NCBI GenBank assembly: GCA_944472155.2
Contig: OX235271.1
Coordinates: 23,629,710 to 23,693,709 of the forward strand
From: Trichobilharzia szidati
Taxonomy: Eukaryota; Platyhelminthes; Trematoda; Strigeidida; Schistosomatidae
Direction of reading: 5' to 3'
DNA: 64,000 bases
Part shown: positions 42,101 through 53,960 of the stretch, in pieces
How positions within the stretch are numbered: the first letter of the stretch is position 1
Layout of the letters: every line of letters starts with the position of its first letter
Notes under the pieces: generated by a model
The model's database searches: none
The model's input: only the letters and a program-made list of their open reading frames with translations
What the model was told of the DNA's origin: nothing
Program-made: the position numbers and the translations under genes

Positions 42101-45100
42101 GTGTCTCACAACTTATTTCCAATTCAACGGCCAAATGTATGAACAAATTCAAGGGACACCTATGGGATCACCCATATCAGGATTGATTGCGGAAGCCGTC
42201 ATGCAAAGACTGGAAAACATAATTCTGCCAAAGATCAAACCAAAAATTTGGATACGCTACATAGATGATACATTCGTGATAATCAAAAGAGAAAACTTAG
42301 ACAATACCCACAACATAATAAACAACACCTTCAACGACATCAAATTCACAAGAGAAGAAGAATATGAAAACAAAATCCCATTCTTAGACGTCTTAATCAA
42401 ACGAACAACTACAGGAAAATTAGAAACCCAAGTATACAGAAAACCAACGCACACGGATCAAATACTCAATTACAACAGTAACAACCCAACATCACACAAA
42501 ATTAGCTGCATACGTACATTGTTCAAGAGAGCCAGGACTCATTGCAGCACCCCCGCCTTGAGGAAAATTGAAGAAAATCATCTTATGGACGTCTTCCAAA
42601 GAAATGGATACCCACGAAACTTCATCAAAAGACATCTACCCCCAGCTCAACCAACCAAATCAAAGGCCACCAGCGAAAACACAAAGAAAGTCGTCCTACC
42701 ATATATAAAAGATATCTCCGAAATCACTGCAAGACTATTCAAACCTTTTGGAATCGATGTCGCTCATAAACCAACAAAGTCACTACACTCAGTTCTATGT
42801 AAACCAAAGGACTCAACGGCAAAAGAAGACAAAACTAACGTCATCTACAAGATAAGTTGCAACGACTGCGACAAACATTACATTGGTCAAAGTGGACGCC
42901 CTCTTCGTCTTCGCATTCACGAACACAAACTAGCTGTCAAAAGACACGACATACACTCCCTCATATCACTACATGCAGACAACCACGGGCACCAATTCGA
43001 CTGGGACAATGTTCAAATCTTAGACAAAGGGAACTGCAAAAATGCCAGAGAATTCCTAGAGGCCTGGTATTCAAATGAATCAGCAATCAATAGACACATA
43101 GAGATTGACAAAATATACCAGTCCATACGAAGAAATTCACACAAAAACAAAGTCAAACTTCAGGTCAAGGAAACAGCCAACACCAAAACAAGTAAACTAG
43201 AAAGTGAGAAGTCACACAAAAACAACCAACCATGTTCAAGGTTGGCAGAAGAAATGACTAACGACATTCAGACCAAAGAAGCAACCAGCACCGAGACAAG
43301 CAAACTAGGGGATGAAATGTCACACGAAAAGAACCAATCACGTTCAAGGTTACTAGAAGAGATGACTTATAAACTCATAGAGAATTCTAAAAGCTCACTT
43401 CACATCGAAGTATGCGCTGAAGATGTTGCTCAGTAGAGCAATGAAAGCTTCGCAACCAAACCATCCAGCTCAGAGAACGCAACCACACCAAAATCATCCA
43501 CCTGAGCTACAAATCTTCTCTATTATATCTAAATCATACGAGCGGAACACGCTTCTTTCTGTTCGAAAGTGGGAAGACTTCGCCAAACGGCAAGGATCCA
43601 CCAGAGAACAACTATTTTTTCTCCATGAGTGCCTTCGTCATCAAATTCTACCAACCAGCGTGAGATATAAGCCACCAATCAACTGCCCAATGGGATGGAA
43701 ATTAGCTGAACAATGTGGAAGAAAAATGGTTAAACTAATGATTACAGATGCACATTATAGAATCAAGAAATATCAACAAATAATGGACTTTGAAAAAGAG
43801 AAACTAGAGAAAATCCTCAGCCAAGAACACCTTTCAACAATGATCACCGCAATCGCACTGACAAGTAGTAGACACAGAGAACGTAGACGAAAAGTTCTCA
43901 GAACCAAGCTAACCAAAATCAAAAAACAACAGCCGAACAATACACCAATTGATTGCGTAGTCAATTTATCAAAACAGCCACTGTCAAAAATGGAACAACA
44001 ATTACTTCAAAAAGGATTAAACTACAACACTGAAGACGCCTCGAAAACAGACTTCTTCGCTGCTCTTGAATCAACACTCAAATCATCAAAATTAAGTGAA
44101 GAAACACAAGAAGAGATACGTCAAACAATAGTACCTATAGTTAAACAAAGAAAACGACACACACAACTCAACTCACAAGAACAAAAAGCCCTCAAAAGAC
44201 TGAAAAACAGGAAAGATATCGTTATAGTACCAGCTGACAAAGGAAGGACTACAGTAATCATGGACAAAGAAGAATACACTGCAAAAGCGGAAGAACTACT
44301 CAAAGATCAAACAATATACCAACAACTAACAACAAACCCCATCGAAACACTAAACAACCGCATCCAAAGAACCCTAAGCAAACTCACCAAAACGGGTCAG
44401 ATCACAAAAGAAGATCAATGGCGAATGAAATCCAATGGACCCGTCATACCTCGATTCTACGGCAGACCAAAAATACACAAGCCAAATATACCTCTACGAC
44501 CAATCGTATCACTCCCAGGAACCCCAACATACAATTTATCCAAAGAACTATACAGAAGACTGAAACACTTGACGAAATCATGTGATCACTCCATCCAATC
44601 TGCGACCCAATTTTTAGAGAAAATCAAAGGCATTGAAATAGACAGCCAAGAAATAATGGTATCCTTCGACGTCACGGCATTATATACTTCGATTGGACTA
44701 AAACTAGCAAAAGAAACCATGGAACAACTACTCAACAACGACGAACACATACAACAATCAAAAATGCAGCATTCAAGTTGGATGGAATGCATAAACTTGT
44801 GTCTCACAACTTATTTCCAATTCAACGGCCAAATGTATGAACAAATTCAAGGGACACCTATGGGATCACCCATATCAGGATTGATTGCGGAAGCCGTCAT
44901 GCAAAGACTGGAAAACATAATTCTGCCAAAGATCAAACCAAAAATTTGGATACGCTACATAGATGATACATTCGTGATAATCAAAAGAGAAAACTTAGAC
45001 AATACCCACAACATAATAAACAACACCTTCAACGACATCAAATTCACAAGAGAAGAAGAATATGAAAACAAAATCCCATTCTTAGACGTCTTAATCAAAC

Positions 45101-48100
45101 GAACAACTACAGGAAAATTAGAAACCCAAGTATACAGAAAACCAACGCACACGGATCAAATACTCAATTACAACAGTAACAACCCAACATCACACAAAAT
45201 TAGCTGCATACGTACATTGTTCAAGAGAGCCAGGACTCATTGCAGCACCCCCGCCTTGAGGAAAATTGAAGAAAATCATCTTATGGACGTCTTCCAAAGA
45301 AATGGATACCCACGAAACTTCATCAAAAGACATCTACCCCCAGCTCAACCAACCAAATCAAAGGCCACCAGCGAAAACACAAAGAAAGTCGTCCTACCAT
45401 ATATAAAAGATATCTCCGAAATCACTGCAAGACTATTCAAACCTTTTGGAATCGATGTCGCTCATAAACCAACAAAGTCACTACACTCAGTTCTATGTAA
45501 ACCAAAGGACTCAACGGCAAAAGAAGACAAAACTAACGTCATCTACAAGATAAGTTGCAACGACTGCGACAAACATTACATTGGTCAAAGTGGACGCCCT
45601 CTTCGTCTTCGCATTCACGAACACAAACTAGCTGTCAAAAGACACGACATACACTCCCTCATATCACTACATGCAGACAACCACGGGCACCAATTCGACT
45701 GGGACAATGTTCAAATCTTAGACAAAGGGAACTGCAAAAATGCCAGAGAATTCCTAGAGGCCTGGTATTCAAATGAATCAGCAATCAATAGACACATAGA
45801 GATTGACAAAATATACCAGTCCATACGAAGAAATTCACACAAAAACAAAGTCAAACTTCAGGTCAAGGAAACAGCCAACACCAAAACAAGTAAACTAGAA
45901 AGTGAGAAGTCACACAAAAACAACCAACCATGTTCAAGGTTGGCAGAAGAAATGACTAACGACATTCAGACCAAAGAAGCAACCAGCACCGAGACAAGCA
46001 AACTAGGGGATGAAATGTCACACGAAAAGAACCAATCACGTTCAAGGTTACTAGAAGAGATGACTTATAAACTCATAGAGAATTCTAAAAGCTCACTTCA
46101 CATCGAAGTATGCGCTGAAGATGTTGCTCAGTAGAGCAATGAAAGCTTCGCAACCAAACCATCCAGCTCAGAGAACGCAACCACACCAAAATCATCCACC
46201 TGAGCTACAAATCTTCTCTATTATATCTAAATCATACGAGCGGAACACGCTTCTTTCTGTTCGAAAGTGGGAAGACTTCGCCAAACGGCAAGGATCCACC
46301 AGAGAACAACTATTTTTTCTCCATGAGTGCCTTCGTCATCAAATTCTACCAACCAGCGTGAGATATAAGCCACCAATCAACTGCCCAATGGGATGGAAAT
46401 AAGCTGAACAATGTGGGAGAAAAATGGTTAAACTAATGATTACAGATGCACATTATAGAATCAAGAAATATCAACAAATAATGGACTTTGAAAAAGAGAA
46501 ACTAGAGAAAATCCTCAGCCAAGAACACCTTTCAACAATGATCACCGCAATCGCACTGACAAGTAGTAGACACAGAGAACGTAGACGAAAAGTTCTCAGA
46601 ACCAAGCTAACCAAAATCAAAAAACAACAGCCGAACAATACACCAATTGATTGCGTAGTCAATTTATCAAAACAGCCACTGTCAAAAATGGAACAACAAT
46701 TACTTCAAAAAGGATTAAACTACAACACTGAAGACGCCTCGAAAACAGACTTCTTCGCTGCTCTTGAATCAACACTCAAATCATCAAAATTAAGTGAAGA
46801 AACACAAGAAGAGATACGTCAAACAATAGTACCTATAGTTAAACAAAGAAAACGACACACACAACTCAACTCACAAGAACAAAAAGCCCTCAAAAGACTG
46901 AAAAACAGGAAAGATATCGTTATAGTACCAGCTGACAAAGGAAGGACTACAGTAATCATGGACAAAGAAGAATACACTGCAAAAGCGGAAGAACTACTCA
47001 AAGATCAAACAATATACCAACAACTAACAACAAACCCCATCGAAACACTAAACAACCGCATCCAAAGAACCCTAAGCAAACTCACCAAAACGGGTCAGAT
47101 CACAAAAGAAGATCAATGGCGAATGAAATCCAGTGGACCCGTCATACCTCGATTCTACGGCAGACCAAAAATACACAAGCCAAATATACCTCTACGACCA
47201 ATCGTATCACTCCCAGGAACCCCAACATACAATTTATCCAAAGAACTATACAGAAGACTGAAACACTTGACGAAATCATGTGATCACTCCATCCAATCTG
47301 CGACCCAATTTTTAGAGAAAATCAAAGGCATTGAAATAGACAGCCAAGAAATAATGGTATCCTTCGACGTCACGGCATTATATACTTCGATTGGACTAAA
47401 ACTAGCAAAAGAAACCATGGAACAACTACTCAACAACGACGAACACATACAACAATCAAAAATGCAGCATTCAAGTTGGATGGAATGCATAAACTTGTGT
47501 CTCACAACTTATTTCCAATTCAACGGCCAAATGTATGAACAAATTCAAGGGACACCTATGGGATCACCCATATCAGGATTGATTGCGGAAGCCGTCATGC
47601 AAAGACTGGAAAACATAATTCTGCCAAAGATCAAACCGAAAATTTGGATACGCTACATAGATGATACATTCGTGATAATCAAAAGAGAAAACTTAGACAA
47701 TACCCACAACATAATAAACAACACCTTCAACGACATCAAATTCACAAGAGAAGAAGAATATGAAAACAAAATCCCATTCTTAGACGTCTTAATCAAACGA
47801 ACAACTACAGGAAAATTAGAAACCCAAGTATACAGAAAACCAACGCACACGGATCAAATACTCAATTACAACAGTAACAACCCAACATCACACAAAATTA
47901 GCTGCATACGTACATTGTTCAAGAGAGCCAGGACTCATTGCAGCACCCCCGCCTTGAGGAAAATTGAAGAAAATCATCTTATGGACGTCTTCCAAAGAAA
48001 TGGATACCCACGAAACTTCATCAAAAGACATCTACCCCCAGCTCAACCAACCAAATCAAAGGCCACCAGCGAAAACACAAAGAAAGTCGTCCTACCATAT

Positions 48101-51100
48101 ATAAAAGATATCTCCGAAATCACTGCAAGACTATTCAAACCTTTTGGAATCGATGTCGCTCATAAACCAACAAAGTCACTACACTCAGTTCTATGTAAAC
48201 CAAAGGACTCAACGGCAAAAGAAGACAAAACTAACGTCATCTACAAGATAAGTTGCAACGACTGCGACAAACATTACATTGGTCAAAGTGGACGCCCTCT
48301 TCGTCTTCGCATTCACGAACACAAACTAGCTGTCAAAAGACACGACATACACTCCCTCATATCACTACATGCAGACAACCACGGGCACCAATTCGACTGG
48401 GACAATGTTCAAATCTTAGACAAAGGGAACTGCAAAAATGCCAGAGAATTCCTAGAGGCCTGGTATTCAAATGAATCAGCAATCAATAGACACATAGAGA
48501 TTGACAAAATATACCAGTCCATACGAAGAAATTCACACAAAAACAAAGTCAAACTTCAGGTCAAGGAAACAGCCAACACCAAAACAAGTAAACTAGAAAG
48601 TGAGAAGTCACACAAAAACAACCAACCATGTTCAAGGTTGGCAGAAGAAATGACTAACGACATTCAGACCAAAGAAGCAACCAGCACCGAGACAAGCAAA
48701 CTAGGGGATGAAATGTCACACGAAAAGAACCAATCACGTTCAAGGTTACTAGAAGAGATGACTTATAAACTCATAGAGAATTCTAAAAGCTCACTTCACA
48801 TCGAAGTATGCGCTGAAGATGTTGCTCAGTAGAGCAATGAAAGCTTCGCAACCAAACCATCCAGCTCAGAGAACGCAACCACACCAAAATCATCCACCTG
48901 AGCTACAAATCTTCTCTATTATATGTTCTATCACTTCACTCCCTATCACTAAGCTAGGAGTTGACGAAGTCCAGTCCTGTAGCAGCATCTTACATTTTAC
49001 AGGGGCGAATCGCATGCCAAACATACGAAGATTGCTGCTCAAGGTGTTCAGAAGACTCTGCATTTTGTCAGCGTCCTCCCCTAACAGGACTATGTCGTCT
49101 GCGTATTCTAAGTCTATAAGACTATTCCCTGGTAACAAGTCGATTCCTAAGTCGTTAAGTTCAGTTAAGGATACTTCCATTAGCATATCTATGATGAAGT
49201 TAAACAGAAAAGGGGAGAGTGGACATCCTTGACGGACACCACTGGACCACAAGCGTGACTGGTAAGCATTCTACCATTGAGCCATATACGCCCCCACCCA
49301 CACTACAATAGTGTAAGTAGTTCTAAAATGTGTACACACATACAAGCAGTTGCTTTTGTTTTGTAGCTTTAACACAGATCATCGGGAATAAGAGGTCCAC
49401 TTTATTTCACTGACTAAGTGTTACAGGGAAGTCAAGGGACAACTTATACAGGTAATTGCATAACGTTGTCGACCGTTGACACCAAATTGATAGACAAATC
49501 TCAAGATATCAGCCCAGAAAAAGACTAGATAATAGAAGAAAAGCAGTTAATTACCACCTTTTTTTGTACATACACTACACAGCTTACCCGTTGTAAAGCA
49601 CTACGCACTGAATCGGCATTATTAGATCTTTTGAATAAGTCGAATTTACTCCCGCTTGCATCTATATTATCAGCAGAAAAATGAGGATGTTGTTGATGAT
49701 GATGATATCCCATATGTCGTTTATAACTTTCTAATTTCAAAGCTAACTCGATTGTATTTAACCATGTCTGACGTTTTTCTACGGCATCATTCATTGTCGG
49801 ATCGAAATAAATGAATATTTCATCATTTAGTAAACCATTGGATGTTGATATTTCATCTTTTGCTTTGTTACTAGACAGTTGAGCAGATGACGGTGAGGAG
49901 GAGGAGGATGCAGACGGTAATAACCTTTCTAAACGTATCCAATAATCGCCAATTGAACGTACTGAATCAATTGTATCTGCACAAAAGAATAATAAAAAGT
50001 GTTTAGAAAGAAATGTAACATAAATGTGTACCTAGTCTTACGATATTTATTCTATCTGTTAATATACTGTGAGGATAATAAAGCTTCAGAAATGCCTGGG
50101 AATTTCGTCCTAGTTTTTGGGGGGGTTCGAACCCAGGACCTCATGGTTCCAAGGCAAGCTTGTAGGCCATCTCAGTCACTGAGGCCCAATTCTCAACAGC
50201 CTATAAATTCCAACTTCGATTAATTCGTGATTTCAAGGCGACTGGCACCAGCCAATGTCATCGCTGGAGAGTATTTATCCTCATCCCCAACATGTTGGTA
50301 GAGCCCACTCGTCACTTCTTACTTGAACATCAGGTAACTTTGTCCTGTAGCCAGCCAATCACTAGCGAGCATCAGACTAATTTTGAAGAGTTAGTTTGTG
50401 GGGATTTGAAGTTCCCCAGAGTTCTAGTGAGAAGTTGTGGCTAGAGGAATTCACACTAAGTGACGTAAGACAACAGTTACTTACTGATAACATTGTAAAC
50501 CAGAGAGAGTACTGGACAGCTCTTTCGTCCTAGTTTGAGACTCCTCATTAGTACGCACTCACTGGGGTTCGAGCCCAAAACCTTCTGATCAAAACATATA
50601 TATATATATATCCCGAATCGTCAGGAGTCGGAATTCACGGGCTGACCATTGGATAGCGTCTGAATGGTCTACGAGCTCTCCTCTTGACCAGAAAGCCCTG
50701 GGTTTGAATCCTGACGGTAGCTGCATACTATGAAGAGTCCCTGGCTAGGACGAAACAGTCAACTGTCAAGTACTTTATTGCTGGTTTCCCAATAGCTCGT
50801 GATCAATCCTGAAACCAATCAATCAAACCCCTGCAAACCAACAACTGACAATTGATCAAAAGGAATAATAATCATAGTAATAATAATGAGAAATGATAGA
50901 ACAATGATCAAACTCACCTAGATAAATAACATTATGATCTTCATGAGAGGAATATATATTTGAGGCACGCCAATCATAAGGTGCTATAACATGTAGACCA
51001 ACTGATATATTTTGTGTCCTGCTAGTAGTCCTCGATAAGTGCCTCTGTCTATCACTTTCAGATAATTCCTCAATTTGTATTTGTCTTAAACAATAACACT

Positions 51101-53926
51101 TCATTTCGTGTTTTTCAAATATTGACTTTGTATTATTATTATTGTTATTATTATTGGTGATATTATTATTAGTAGTATTAGCAGTGGCAGTGTATTTATC
51201 ACCACTCCCAGAAGAAAGTAATCCTTCAAGAACACGTAAATAATTCTGATATTTTTCACGATTACATATAACTAGTTGACATTCTAAATAGATGGACTGC
51301 TAATTAAGAAAGAAAGAAAGAAAGAACGAATACAATAAATATATGTATCAATGAACATTATATTATTATTATTGTATCCTTTAATTCCTACAGGAACATA
51401 GGGCTTCAGCCGTGAGTCTCCATTGCGTTCTGTTCTCTGCTAGAGTTTTCACCTGGCTCCGTGTCTGCCCACACGTTTTCATCTCTTCTTCACATGACCT
51501 CCTCCAAGTCACCCTTGCACTGACGACCAACTCGCCGCTTCCCTTTCGCGTTTCACTCGAGCAATGGCTTGTCTAGTGATGTCACTTGATGGATTGTTTC
51601 CTCAGAGTATGGCCAGCCAATCCATCTCCATTTCTTCCTGCCTATTTGTTTCACAATCGGTTCCTGCTGGGTTGGTTCGCTCATTTCCAGAGATCTCTGT
51701 TGTTGATCTTTTCTGGCCATCCGATCTTGAGAAGCAATGAGCGAAGACAACTGTTAATGAAGGTCTGTAGTTTGTTTGAAATGCTCTTTATGACACGCAG
51801 TGCAAGTCTGATCCGTATAGTGAGTAGCACTGACTGACTTCACATTGGAGTTGAAAATCCGGATCTTATTTTTGATGCTGAGTGTTGTTGACCTCCACAC
51901 AGACTTGAGAGTAGTGAAAGCTTGTCTTGCTTTTCCGATTCTTGCTTTGATATCCTCGTCAGTTCCGCCTGTAGTTGAAACGACGCTTCCAAGGTAGGTA
52001 GGTGAAGGAGGTTGTTTCTTTTAGGTTCCTCCCGTTTATGCTGATTGTTGTCAGTTGTTGTTGCTGCTGTTGGTGGTGTTGCCCAGGAATTTTCATCACC
52101 TCTGTTTTATCTATGTTCACCTGAACATAATGTACTACAAAACATGTTTAATAAGAATGCATTTTAGACAGACAAATGTTACATCCTATCAGAGACTCAT
52201 TAGATGAACATACACATTATTATTTTTCGCCTCTCTGTTTATTCATTATTAGCAAGCTATTAATAACATTAACCAAGAATGAGCCTTCTCGTATATATTT
52301 ATTATCATTATGCTATTTTTAATTAATTCAAATCTACATCGACTAAGATGGCTAGGCCATGTTTTACGTATGAATACCTAGTCATCACCTTCCTCGACGA
52401 AGAGCAATGTTAGCTGACATAGGGTCAGGTTGGAAAAGAGCCAATTAGTGGTGGTCAAACCAAAACATGGCTTCATCAGTCAATGAAATCCACAACAGTT
52501 AGTTTAAGCCAACCAGCCATGTAGGAAGGTGTAGACTGGCTTCCTGACTGGTTGGGGTCCTCGGGACGGTAAAAATCAATGAAGGCTGGAAACAATCGGT
52601 GATATGGCTCAAAATCGTTCTCACTGGCGCAGATGCATCCGCTCTTTGTGACTTCTAATTTCCGATGAAACTATGTTGTTCTTCGGTACTGTCTATAGAG
52701 TGTGGCGACTCGAACTGCTGCACATCGGCGCAAAGTTCTATGTTGAAAACAGACAGACAGACAGAATTCAGATCTAAACTTAGTACGGTATGAGTACTAA
52801 GTAATATGGTAGACAGAATTGAACTCATAGATTTTCATTGAATTCTCATCTTATATTCTGTGTGAAGGCTAAAATAGTAACGTGGATGTCAAGATCAAAA
52901 CAAATGATCACCTTATAAGACTACTGCATTAGGCTTTGACTTGAATTCTAATTAGCAAGGCAACCGAGCGATTATCATGAGCTACATTCTGAGGATTGCC
53001 AGTGATCAGAACAAGTTCACGCACAAAAATTTTACTCTAATCCTGAGAATTAAATGCACCATTGGTTTGGATTTTCTGACTCTTTTATATGAGCTCTCTG
53101 TGCTGATTAACTCGGTGATAGGCACTAAACATTCGAATTGTCGCTTGCACGTTTATAGGGACACTCCGCATAATGTAAAGATAGTGAATAAGGTTTCTAT
53201 CTGATAGAGGCTATAAACACAGAATGAGAACTAAACAGTCACCATAAGCTCGTATTCTCAATATCTAATTGGTTTGAATAAAACTCTGTTTAGGCATATT
53301 TATGTTTTCGAGTTTACAGAAACTTGATCAATTTTAGGAATTATTTCATAAAGAACCGAAAACAGATGGAAGAACCATTTCCAGTCGAGTGGAAGAGGAC
53401 AATTATTTTTCTCCTGTTGATAAGTACTCATCCAGTAAATAAACAATCTCCTCCATCCATCCATCCATCCTTATATACCTTCAAGTTTTACTTTTATTAT
53501 TTCTATTGCATTTATGGTCCTGTTGATTCTTTGTTTTTTACTTTCATAACTGCAAACACCAAATTATCTCTATGACTGCTGTAATCTTTGTTTTTTCCCT
53601 CACCATATCACGTAAAGAGAACATTATATATTCAATATTTTTAATCATTCAAGGATTTGTATACCGCATTGACAATACTGTGTGATACAAGCGCACGGCA
53701 ATTTCCACTTGTATTATTATCATTACCTTAGCTGCTATCATTATTATTATTTCCATTTTATATGCTGCATGTTTTTTTATTTTTTTTATATTAACCCTGT
53801 TGTAAATGTAAAACAATTTCTGTGTGATTAATTTTGTTTAAAATTTGAGGAAATTAGATTCAATATTGTGATTAATGCTGAAAACTCCATTCTGTATTGC
53901 AGTTACTGTTTTTGGAATAAAGTAAA

Positions 53927-53960
<34 letters not shown>

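Larger units (their letters stand above)
42095..48924 (+). mobile_element. Penelope-like element tandem array (partial + two 2698-bp units)
   Basis: Head-to-tail array: 42095-43528 (5'-truncated), 43529-46226 and 46227-48924, period 2698 bp. Both ends abut the same minus-strand LINE-B. The two full units differ at about four positions, and the partial unit matches the first, so the array is young. PLEs are telomerase-related retroelements with a GIY-YIG endonuclease; they often sit as partial tandems whose upstream copy acts as a pseudo-LTR. The orientation is antisense to the DOCK gene. Confidence 0.92.

Noticed and set aside
42257..42454. Minus-strand frames repeated in each PLE unit
   Set aside because: They are shadows of the PLE coding strand and repeat with the 2698-bp period.
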